Of a stretch of DNA of 5,960 nucleotides, positions 1-5,960 are shown in pieces. Origin of the DNA: Actinotalea sp. (GTDB lineage: Bacteria > Actinomycetota > Actinomycetes > Actinomycetales > Cellulomonadaceae); NCBI GenBank assembly GCA_014360395.1, contig JACIXM010000151.1, forward strand, positions 1-5,960. The letters run 5' to 3'. A program made the translations under genes and the position numbers. Position 1 is the first letter of the stretch. Each line of letters begins with the position of its first letter. The notes beneath the pieces were generated by a model. That model was given only the letters and a program-made list of their open reading frames with translations. It was not told the DNA's origin and made no database searches.

Positions 1-111
1 CTCCTCCCTGACCTCTCCCGTCTCCGCGTCGGCCACCTCGGCGTAGACGTGGATGGAGCCGGTCTCGCGGTTGACCTCCACCCTGGCCTCTTCCTCGGTG
101 GTGTAGTTCTT
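1..111 (-). CDS. NusA-like N-terminal fragment, open at both ends
   Basis: Read on the minus strand, this stretch is open without start or stop for about 37 codons and runs off the left edge of the window. Its residues include ARVEVNRETGSIHVYAEV followed by an acidic DAETGEVREE tail. This matches the pattern at the end of the NusA N-terminal domain, just before the S1 domain, where actinobacterial NusA proteins have a segment of the type ARVE(L/I)(D/N)R(K/E)TG-x-V-x-V. NusA binds RNA polymerase and modulates pausing, termination and antitermination. The identification rests on one short segment recognised by eye, so it is tentative. The codon AGG appears twice in about 36 codons, although it is uncommon in the recBCD genes to the right. 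The fragment loses its NusA resemblance near 107-118, where recC similarity begins on the other strand, so it probably marks a rearrangement or an assembly join rather than a natural neighbour. Confidence 0.45.
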
Positions 112-436
112 CTCCGACGCCGCGCTGCGCGAGCCGATCCCCCTGCCGGTCGCGACCGGGTGCGCCTACGCCCGCGCCCGCGACGCCCAGGAGGACGTCG
201 CCCCGGCGCTGGAGGCCGCGGGCCGGTCCTGGCGGGACGACCGCATGGTGCCCGGCGAGCAGTCCGACCCCTACCACCGCCTCGTCTGGGGCACCGGGGC
301 CCCGCTGCGCGCCGTGCTCGGGGATCCCGACCCGGCGCAGGCGGCCTGGTGGCCGGAGGAGGGCCACCGGCTCGGGGTCCTCGCCCGCCGCGTGTGGCAG
401 CCGCTGCTCGACCACGAGCGGACGGAGACGCTGTGA
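107..436 (+). CDS. recC: RecC C-terminus (5'-truncated), exonuclease V gamma subunit
   Basis: Only the last ~109 codons of recC are present; a full RecC is about 1,100 residues (1,122 in E. coli). RecC is the scaffold of RecBCD: it splits the incoming duplex and carries the Chi-scanning channel. The visible part contains the LREPIPLP segment followed by an Ala-rich helix (CAYARARDA). After it come PGEQSDPYHRLVWG and the terminal LARRVWQPLLDHE, all typical of actinobacterial RecC C-termini. The reading frame is closed by TAG at 104-106, so there is no start codon for a full gene here. Similarity begins at about position 119-125. The 63-codon ATG frame at 245 is an internal Met, not a separate gene. 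The stop TGA (434-436) overlaps the recB GTG start by 4 nt. Identity as recC is supported by both sequence and position; the missing 5' part is either rearranged away or lost at an assembly join. Confidence 0.85.
   Translation, partial: FFSDAALREPIPLPVATGCAYARARDAQEDVAPALEAAGRSWRDDRMVPGEQSDPYHRLVWGTGAPLRAVLGDPDPAQAAWWPEEGHRLGVLARRVWQPLLDHERTETL
424..427 (+). promoter_or_regulatory. Ribosome binding site of recB
   Basis: GGAG lies 5 nt before the GTG at 433 and inside the end of recC. It supports GTG 433 as the recB start. The same frame is open back to an ATG at 49, but that longer frame runs through recC and has no RecB-like sequence. Confidence 0.6.
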
Positions 437-3400
437 CCACCACGACGGGCACGAGCCGCGAGCAGACGCGGGTCTTCGACGTCTGCGGGCCGCTGCCGGA
501 GCGCACCACCGTCCTGGAGGCCAGCGCCGGGACGGGCAAGACCTTCACCATCGCCGCCCTGGCGACCCGCTACGTCGCCGAGGGCGCCGCCGAGCTGTCC
601 GAGCTCATGCTCGTCACCTTCGGCCGCGCGGCGACCTCCGAGCTGCGCGACCGCGTCCGCGAGCGTCTCGTCGGTGCCGAGCGGGCGCTGCGCGACCCGG
701 CCGTCCGCGGCACGACGGACCCGCTGCTACGGCACCTGGCCAGCGTGGAGGACGCCGAGCTGGACCGGCGCCGACGCCGGCTCACCCGCGCCCTGGCCGA
801 GTTCGACCGCGCGACCATCGCCACCACCCACGGCTTCTGCCAGCAGATGCTCGCCACGCTCGGGATCGCGGGCGACACCGATCCCGACGCGGTGCTGCTG
901 CCGGACGTCGCCGACCTGCGCGACGAGGTCGTCGACGACCTGTACCTCCAGCGGTACGCGGTGGAACGCGAGCCGCAGCTGTCCGTCCCCGAGGCGCGAG
1001 AGGTGGCGCGGGCGGCCGTCAGCGACCACGACGCCGACCTGCGGCCCACCGACGGGACGGGACCGGCCGAGCACCGCCGCCGCTTCGCCGCCGACGTCCG
1101 GGCGGAGGTGGTGCGCCGCAAGCGCGCGCGCCGGCTCATCGACTACGACGACCTGCTCACCCTCCTGCGCGACGCCCTGACCGACCCGCAGACCGGTCCC
1201 GCGGCCGTGGACCGCATCCGGTCCCGCTACCGGGTCGTCATGGTCGACGAGTTCCAGGACACCGACCGCGTGCAGTGGGACATCCTGCGCACCGCCTTCC
1301 ACGGTCACCGCACGCTCGTGCTCATCGGGGACCCCAAGCAGGCGATCTACGCGTTCCGCGGCGCCGACGTCGTCACCTACCTCGCCGCCCGGCGCGACGC
1401 GCACGACACCGCGACCCTCGGGCGCAACTGGCGCAGCGACGCGGCCGTGCTCGACGGGTTGCACCGCGTCCTGGGGACGACGGCCCTGGGTGACCCGCGC
1501 ATCGTCGTCCGGCCGGTCGACGCCGAGCACACCGGCCGCCGGCACGACGGCGCGGCCGCGGTCCGGCTGCGGCAGGTCACCCGGTCCGCGCTCGGCGCCG
1601 CGGCGGCCACGCCCGCGGTCGGCGCCGTGCGGGAGCTGGTCTACGCCGACGTCGCCGCCCAGGTCGTCGAGCAGCTGCGCACCGAGCGGCTGCTCGACGG
1701 CGCCGCGTGGCGGGCGCTGCGCCCCGGCGACATCGCGGTCCTGTGCCGGCGCAACGCCGACGCCCTGGCGGTCCGCGACGCGCTGACGGCGGCCGGGGTG
1801 CCCGCCGTCGTCTCCGGGCTGTCCAGCGTGTTCCGCACCGCCGCGGCGGAGCAGTGGCTGACGCTTCTCGTCGCCCTCGACCAGCCCGGGCACGCCGGCC
1901 GGGGGGCCGCCGCCGCCCTCACCCCGTTCCTCGGCTGGGACGCCCGCCGCCTCGCCGAGGCGGACGACGACGCCCGGGACGACCTGGCCGAACGGCTGCG
2001 GGCGTGGGCGCACGCCCTCGCCGACCGCGGCGTCGCCGCGCTCCTGGAGGCCGCGACCGCCGCGGGCCTGACCGACCGACTGCTCGGCGCGCCCGACGGC
2101 GAGCGGCTGCTCACCGACGTCCGGCACATCGGCCAGGCCCTGCACGAGGCCGCCGTCCGCCAACAGCTCGGCGCCGCGGCCCTGACCGAGTGGCTGCGTG
2201 CCCGCATGGCGGAGGCGGACGAGGACTACACCGAGGAGCGCAGCAGGCGCCTGGAGACCGACGCCGAGGCGGTGCAGGTCGTCACCGTGCACGCCGCGAA
2301 GGGGCTCGAGTTCCCGGTGGTGCACGTCCCGTTCGCGTGGGACCGCTTCACGCCGAAGAACCCCTCGATCCTGAAGTACCACGAGGGCGACGACCGCCTC
2401 CTGCACGTCGGCGGCGTGGGCAGCCCCGGCTACGCCGAGGCGCTCGAGCGCCACCAGGCCGAGGACCGCGGGGAGGACCTCCGCCTCGCCTACGTGGCGC
2501 TGACCCGTGCGAGCAGCCACCTCGTCCTGTGGTGGGCGCCGAGCCGCAACAGCGGCACCGGCGCGCTGACCCGGCTGCTGCTGGGCGACCGGGACGCCGG
2601 CGGGGAGCCGCCCCCCGCGGTGACCGTGCCCCGCGACCCCGTCGTCACCGAGCGGCTCGCGGCGCTCGCCGCCGCGTCCGACGGGACCCTCGCCCACCAG
2701 CTCGTCACCGAGCGACCGGCTCTGGTGCGGTGGACCGCGCCGGAGCCCGAGCGCCCGGACCTCGCCGTCGCGCGCTTCACCCGCACCCTGGACACCACCT
2801 GGCGGCGCACCTCCTACTCGGGGCTGACCGCGGCCGCGCACCACGCCCACGGCGCGCCCGCCGTGGCCGACGAGCCGGAGGACGCGGGGATCCAGGACGA
2901 GCCGCGGACCCTCGCCCCCGCCGCCCTGGGCCCGGGCGGGAGGACGGCGGGCGGGGGGACCGAGGGCCCCGGGAGAGAGGTGACCGACGCCGGCCTGCGG
3001 GTGCTGCCCTCCCCGATGGCGGACCTGCCCGGCGGGACCGGCTTCGGCACGCTCGTCCACGACGTCCTCGAGCACGTCGACACCGCGGCGCCGGACCTGG
3101 CCGAGGAGGTGCTGCGCCGCTGCGGGGAGGCGCCGCTGCGGCACGGCCTCGGGGTCGACGCGGCCGTCCTCGCCGACCGCCTCATGACCGTGCTGGACAG
3201 CCCGCTCGGACCCCTGGGTCGTGGCCGTCGGCTGCGGGACGTCGCCCCCGTGGACCGCCTCCCGGAGCTGGAGTTCGAGCTGCCCCTGGCCGGCGGTGAC
3301 GCGCCGGACGCGGCTCCGGCCACAGCGGCTGCGACGCTGCGGGACGTCGCCGGGCTGCTGCGCCGGCACCTGCCGGCCGACGACCCCTTCGCGTCGTACG

Positions 3401-3852
3401 CCGACCGCCTCGAGCACCCCGACCTCGCGGCCGAGCGCCTGCGCGGGTACCTCACCGGGAGCATCGACGCGGTCCTGCGGCTGCGCGGCGAGACCGAGGG
3501 GGACGAGCGCTACGTCGTCGTCGACTACAAGACCAACCGGCTGGCCGGGCCGGAGGAGGACCTCACGCTCTGGCACTACCGGCCGGCCGGCCTGGCCGTG
3601 GCGATGATGGACGCCCACTACCCGCTGCAGCTCCTGCTGTACGCGGCGGCCCTGCACCGGTTCCTGCGCTGGCGCCTGCCCGGGTACGACCCGGACCGGC
3701 ACCTCGGCGGCGGGCTCTACCTGTTCGTCCGCGGCATGGCCGGGCCCGGCACCCCGACCGTCGACGGGCAGCCGTGCGGGGTCCTCGCCTGGCGGCCGCC
3801 GACCGCGGTCGTCGTGGGCCTGTCCGCGCTGCTCGAGGGGAGGCCGCGATGA
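433..3852 (+). CDS. recB: RecB, exonuclease V beta subunit: 3'-5' helicase and nuclease
   Basis: RecB is the motor on the 3'-ended strand and the sole nuclease of RecBCD. The predicted protein has 1,139 residues (E. coli 1,180). GTG 433 is chosen because it overlaps the recC stop as GTGA, has a GGAG ahead, and opens directly into the family N-terminus (FDVCGPLP at 15-22). UvrD-like SF1A motifs run in order: Walker A EASAGTGKT 29-37; motif Ia near TFGRAAT 62-68; TTHGFC 131-136; Walker B VDEFQDT 271-277; motif III GDPKQAIYAFRGAD 299-312; motif IV LGRNWRSD 329-336; motif V VTVHAAKGLEFP 617-628; motif VI RLAYVALTRA 684-693. A Gly/Pro-rich linker (about 800-860) leads to the PD-(D/E)XK nuclease domain. 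There the likely metal ligands and catalytic residues are H876, E947, D1012, D1031 and K1033 (DYKTN), followed by Q1066 and Y1070 in YPLQLLLY. All the key residues I looked for are present, so an active enzyme is expected. recD follows with an ATGA overlap. Confidence 0.97.
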   Translation: MTTTTGTSREQTRVFDVCGPLPERTTVLEASAGTGKTFTIAALATRYVAEGAAELSELMLVTFGRAATSELRDRVRERLVGAERALRDPAVRGTTDPLLRHLASVEDAELDRRRRRLTRALAEFDRATIATTHGFCQQMLATLGIAGDTDPDAVLLPDVADLRDEVVDDLYLQRYAVEREPQLSVPEAREVARAAVSDHDADLRPTDGTGPAEHRRRFAADVRAEVVRRKRARRLIDYDDLLTLLRDALTDPQTGPAAVDRIRSRYRVVMVDEFQDTDRVQWDILRTAFHGHRTLVLIGDPKQAIYAFRGADVVTYLAARRDAHDTATLGRNWRSDAAVLDGLHRVLGTTALGDPRIVVRPVDAEHTGRRHDGAAAVRLRQVTRSALGAAAATPAVGAVRELVYADVAAQVVEQLRTERLLDGAAWRALRPGDIAVLCRRNADALAVRDALTAAGVPAVVSGLSSVFRTAAAEQWLTLLVALDQPGHAGRGAAAALTPFLGWDARRLAEADDDARDDLAERLRAWAHALADRGVAALLEAATAAGLTDRLLGAPDGERLLTDVRHIGQALHEAAVRQQLGAAALTEWLRARMAEADEDYTEERSRRLETDAEAVQVVTVHAAKGLEFPVVHVPFAWDRFTPKNPSILKYHEGDDRLLHVGGVGSPGYAEALERHQAEDRGEDLRLAYVALTRASSHLVLWWAPSRNSGTGALTRLLLGDRDAGGEPPPAVTVPRDPVVTERLAALAAASDGTLAHQLVTERPALVRWTAPEPERPDLAVARFTRTLDTTWRRTSYSGLTAAAHHAHGAPAVADEPEDAGIQDEPRTLAPAALGPGGRTAGGGTEGPGREVTDAGLRVLPSPMADLPGGTGFGTLVHDVLEHVDTAAPDLAEEVLRRCGEAPLRHGLGVDAAVLADRLMTVLDSPLGPLGRGRRLRDVAPVDRLPELEFELPLAGGDAPDAAPATAAATLRDVAGLLRRHLPADDPFASYADRLEHPDLAAERLRGYLTGSIDAVLRLRGETEGDERYVVVDYKTNRLAGPEEDLTLWHYRPAGLAVAMMDAHYPLQLLLYAAALHRFLRWRLPGYDPDRHLGGGLYLFVRGMAGPGTPTVDGQPCGVLAWRPPTAVVVGLSALLEGRPR
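3837..3843 (+). promoter_or_regulatory. Strong ribosome binding site of recD
   Basis: GGGGAGG ends 5 nt before ATG 3849, inside the last codons of recB. It is a near-ideal Shine-Dalgarno sequence. It fixes the recD start at 3849, where ATG overlaps the recB stop, instead of an upstream in-frame codon at 3774 that would lie well inside recB. Confidence 0.75.
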
Positions 3853-5780
3853 GCGCCCCCCGGACTCTCGAGCCCGAGCCGGCCGACCCCCGCCGGGCCC
3901 TGCGCGCCCACGGCCTCCTGGCGGTCTACAACCGCGCCGGGGTGCTCACCGCCGCCGACGTCCACGTCGCGCAGCGCCTGGCACGCCTCACGGGCGAGGC
4001 GGACGACCGGGTCGTCCTCGCCGCGGCGCTGGCGGTGCGGGCGCTGCGCCAGGGCGCGGTCTGCGTCGAGCTCGCCGACCGGACGGTGCTGACCGCCACC
4101 GAGGCGGACGAGACGGCGGTGGACCTGCCGTGGTTCGGACCCGCCGAGTGGGCCGCCGCGATCGAGCGCAGCCGGCTGGTGGCCGTCGGGCCGGTGGAGG
4201 ACCCCGACGACGTGCGGCCGGCCCGCTGGGTGGGCGGGCGGCTCTACCTCGACCGCTACTGGCGCGACGAGCAGCTGGTGCGGGCGGCGCTGGACGAGCG
4301 GCTCGGCTCCGCGCCCGGCGCCGGGGAGCCCGACGGCGCCGCGCCCCCGGTCGACCCGGCGGCCGTCCGTGCGGCGGTGTCCCGCCTCTTCCCCGACCCG
4401 GCGGACGACCGGCAGCGCCTCGCCGCCGCGACTGCCGCGACGAGCCGCATCACCGTGCTCACCGGCGGGCCCGGCACGGGCAAGACGACGACCGTGGCGA
4501 CGCTGCTCGCCGCGCTGCAGGAGGTCACCGGCGGCGGGCTGCGCATCGCCCTCGCCGCCCCGACCGGCAAGGCGGCCGCCCGCCTGCAGGAGGCCGTCCA
4601 CGCCGTCGTCCGCCAGCTGCCGCCTGGGGACCGCGACCGGGTCGGCGAGCTCTCCGCCACCACCGTCCACCGGCTCCTCGGCTGGCGGTCGGCGACCCGG
4701 TTCCGCCACGACCGGACGCACCGGCTCCCGCACGACGTCGTCGTCGTCGACGAGACCTCGATGGTGTCGCTCCCCCTCATGGCCCGGCTGCTGGAGGCGC
4801 TGCGCCCGCAGGCCCGGCTCGTCCTCGTCGGGGACCCCGACCAGCTCGCGTCCGTCGAGGCCGGGGCCGTGCTCGGCGACCTCGTGGCCCGTCCACCAGC
4901 ACCGGCCGTGCACCCGGAGCTGCCCGCACGCCTGGCCGCCGTCGTCCCCGAGGACCTCCCCCAGGCCGACGAGGCGGCGGACCGGCAGGCCCTGCGCAAC
5001 GGCGTCGTCCGGCTCACCCGGGTGCACCGCTACGCCGAGCAGGGTGCCCTCGCGGACCTCGCCGCGGCGATCCGCCGGGGCGACGCCGACGCCACCCTGG
5101 CTGTCCTGCGCGACGGTGCGCCCGCCGTCACCCTGGTCGAGCCGGCCGCGGAGGACCACCTCACCGACGCCGAGATCGCCGGCGTCCGGGACGACGTCGT
5201 CGCGGCCGGCACCGCCCTGGTCGCCGCCGCGCGCGCCGGGCAGGCGGACGCCGCGCTGCGCGCCCTGGAGCAGCACCGCCTCCTGGTGGCCCACCGCCGC
5301 GGGCCGGCGGGCGTGAGCACCTGGGCCGACCGCGCCGAGCGGTGGGTGCTGGAGGCGACCGGCGAGGACGCCGACGGGCCGTGGCCGCTGGGCCTGCCGC
5401 TCCTGGTCACCGTCAACGACCGCGACACCGGCCTGTCGAACGGGGACACCGGCGTGGTCGTCGACGACGGCGCCGGCGGCCGGACCGTCGCGTTCGGCGA
5501 CCCCGACGCCCCGCGGCTCGTGCGCCCGCACCGGCTGCCGCCCGCGCAGGTCGTGCACGCGATGACCGTGCACCGCGGCCAGGGCAGCCAGTTCGGTCGG
5601 GTGTCGGTGGTCCTGCCGCCGGCGACGTCACCCCTGCTGACGCGCGAGCTGCTCTACACCGCTGTCACCCGGGCGCGGGAGCACGTGCGGGTCGTCGGGA
5701 CCGACGCGGCGATCCGCGTCGCCGTCGGCCGGCCCATCCGCCGCGCCTCCGGGCTGCGCGAGCCCCTGCCGCCCGCCTGA
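3849..5780 (+). CDS. recD: RecD, exonuclease V alpha subunit: 5'-3' helicase
   Basis: RecD is the SF1B helicase that moves along the 5'-ended strand in RecBCD and is needed for Chi-controlled nuclease activity. The predicted protein has 643 residues (E. coli 608). Residues 1 to about 185 form the family N-terminal domain that contacts the rest of the complex, including LPWFGPAEWAAAIERSRLVAVG-type sequence at 93-114. The ATPase core follows: Walker A GGPGTGKTTT 206-215; motif Ia APTGKAAARLQEA 237-249; TVHRLLGWR 272-280; Walker B VVVDETSM 298-305; motif III VGDPDQLASVEAGAVLGD 327-344; motif IV LTRVHRY 389-395. In the C-terminal half are motif V TVHRGQGSQF 573-582 and motif VI LLYTAVTRAR 601-610. 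Motif V has HRGQGSQF where E. coli has HKSQGSEF, a mild variant. No truncation or frameshift is seen. The Walker A form and length fit RecBCD-type RecD rather than RecD2, and the recB linkage confirms it. Confidence 0.97.
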   Translation: MSAPRTLEPEPADPRRALRAHGLLAVYNRAGVLTAADVHVAQRLARLTGEADDRVVLAAALAVRALRQGAVCVELADRTVLTATEADETAVDLPWFGPAEWAAAIERSRLVAVGPVEDPDDVRPARWVGGRLYLDRYWRDEQLVRAALDERLGSAPGAGEPDGAAPPVDPAAVRAAVSRLFPDPADDRQRLAAATAATSRITVLTGGPGTGKTTTVATLLAALQEVTGGGLRIALAAPTGKAAARLQEAVHAVVRQLPPGDRDRVGELSATTVHRLLGWRSATRFRHDRTHRLPHDVVVVDETSMVSLPLMARLLEALRPQARLVLVGDPDQLASVEAGAVLGDLVARPPAPAVHPELPARLAAVVPEDLPQADEAADRQALRNGVVRLTRVHRYAEQGALADLAAAIRRGDADATLAVLRDGAPAVTLVEPAAEDHLTDAEIAGVRDDVVAAGTALVAAARAGQADAALRALEQHRLLVAHRRGPAGVSTWADRAERWVLEATGEDADGPWPLGLPLLVTVNDRDTGLSNGDTGVVVDDGAGGRTVAFGDPDAPRLVRPHRLPPAQVVHAMTVHRGQGSQFGRVSVVLPPATSPLLTRELLYTAVTRAREHVRVVGTDAAIRVAVGRPIRRASGLREPLPPA

Positions 5781-5800
5781 CACCGGCCCGCCCAGCCCAC

Positions 5801-5820
5801 GCCGGCCACCTGAGGCCGGC
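5801..5820. terminator. Possible hairpin terminator after recD
   Basis: GCCGGCC (5801-5807) and GGCCGGC (5814-5820) form a perfect 7-bp all-GC stem with a 6-nt loop, starting 20 nt after the recD stop. No T-run follows, so it is not a classical E. coli-type terminator. Hairpins without a T-run are frequent after actinobacterial genes and may stop transcription or protect mRNA ends. The stem is symmetric, so it could act on either strand. A chance palindrome is possible at this base composition. Confidence 0.5.
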
Positions 5821-5875
5821 CGCCCCAAGCGGTCCCGAGCCGCCGTGCCCACGGCTGTGGACGGGCCTGCGGCCG

Positions 5876-5897
5876 TGTCGGTGCCCGGCTCTAGCGT
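5876..5897 (+). promoter_or_regulatory. RecA-NDp (PafBC-type) DNA-damage promoter
   Basis: TGTCGGTG (5876-5883), exactly 8 nt of spacer, then TAGCGT (5892-5897). This fits the published RecA-NDp consensus TGTCRGTG-N8-TAnnnT at every defined position. That promoter class drives the LexA-independent DNA-damage response in mycobacteria and other Actinobacteria and is activated by PafBC. It points away from recBCD. Transcription would be expected to start roughly 6-8 nt after the TAGCGT, near 5904, and to serve a gene beyond the right edge. It cannot drive recBCD, which lies upstream. The motif match is seen directly; PafBC control is inferred. Confidence 0.75.
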
Positions 5898-5936
5898 CGA
5901 CCCCGAGACGCACGACCGCTCGGCCGCGCGACCGGC

Positions 5937-5960
5937 ATGGTCATCGCCGCGGTCACCAAA
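5937..5960 (+). CDS. Possible start of a downstream gene (8 codons visible)
   Basis: An ATG at 5937 opens a frame reading MVIAAVTK up to the window edge. It lies about 33 nt after the expected start point of the RecA-NDp promoter, a sensible leader length. No clear Shine-Dalgarno sequence precedes it, so the true start could be further right. The product cannot be identified from eight residues. From the promoter type, a DNA-damage-induced gene is plausible. Confidence 0.2.

Noticed and set aside
49..432. Upstream extension of the recB frame from ATG 49 (128 extra residues)
   Set aside because: It overlaps the recC tail in another frame, is Arg/Pro/Gly-rich frame-shift noise, and RecB similarity starts only after GTG 433, which has its own ribosome binding site.
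2642..2714. 13-bp direct repeat TCGTCACCGAGCG at 2642-2654 and 2702-2714
   Set aside because: Both copies encode VTER within recB in the same frame 60 nt apart; with only two short copies it is better explained by codon bias and local protein similarity than by a functional repeat.
727..3702. 991-residue open frame on the minus strand opposite recB
   Set aside because: Its composition (Val/Gly/Arg/Gln-rich, no recognisable domain) is that of a GC-rich antisense shadow, and recB on the plus strand carries every family motif.
4175..4182. E. coli Chi octamer GCTGGTGG inside recD
   Set aside because: A single copy is expected by chance in GC-rich DNA, and the E. coli Chi sequence is not established as the signal for actinobacterial RecBCD.
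5436..5451. Half of an actinobacterial LexA box (TCGAAC)
   Set aside because: The right half at the required spacing reads ACACCG rather than GTTCGA, and the site is inside recD.
3717..5573. 618-residue open frame on the minus strand opposite recD
   Set aside because: Same reasons: an antisense shadow of an intact, motif-complete gene in very GC-rich DNA.
5628..5913. Short minus-strand open frames over the recD end and intergenic region
   Set aside because: They are Arg/Gly/Ala-rich, overlap recD antisense, have no family resemblance and cross the hairpin and promoter motif.

Overview
The window comes from a very GC-rich bacterium, almost certainly an actinobacterium. Nearly every third codon position is G or C, the genes are packed with 4-nt overlaps, and the order recC-recB-recD is the one seen in mycobacteria and relatives. 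A promoter motif found in Actinobacteria (RecA-NDp/PafBC type) lies at the right end. The genus cannot be fixed from the sequence.

Layout: positions 1 to about 110 do not belong to the gene that follows. On the minus strand they read as an open, endless protein fragment that resembles the N-terminal domain of transcription factor NusA. At about 107-118 this switches abruptly to the last ~109 codons of recC on the plus strand. recB (433-3852) and recD (3849-5780) follow, both complete and intact. The last 180 bases are non-coding: a GC-only hairpin just after recD, then a textbook RecA-NDp promoter match pointing rightwards, then a possible start codon 24 bases before the window ends.

Function: RecB and RecD should combine with RecC to form RecBCD (exonuclease V), which unwinds and degrades DNA from double-strand ends and prepares 3' tails for RecA. 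RecB supplies the 3'-5' helicase and the only nuclease domain, RecD the 5'-3' helicase, and RecC the scaffold and Chi-reading part. All helicase motifs in RecB and RecD and the nuclease residues of RecB are present, so the two subunits look active. Stop/start overlaps (GTGA and ATGA) tie the three genes into one translationally coupled operon whose promoter lies outside the window.

I found no new system. The two points that deserve attention are the chimeric-looking left edge and the DNA-damage promoter to the right of recD, which suggests that a repair-induced gene follows.
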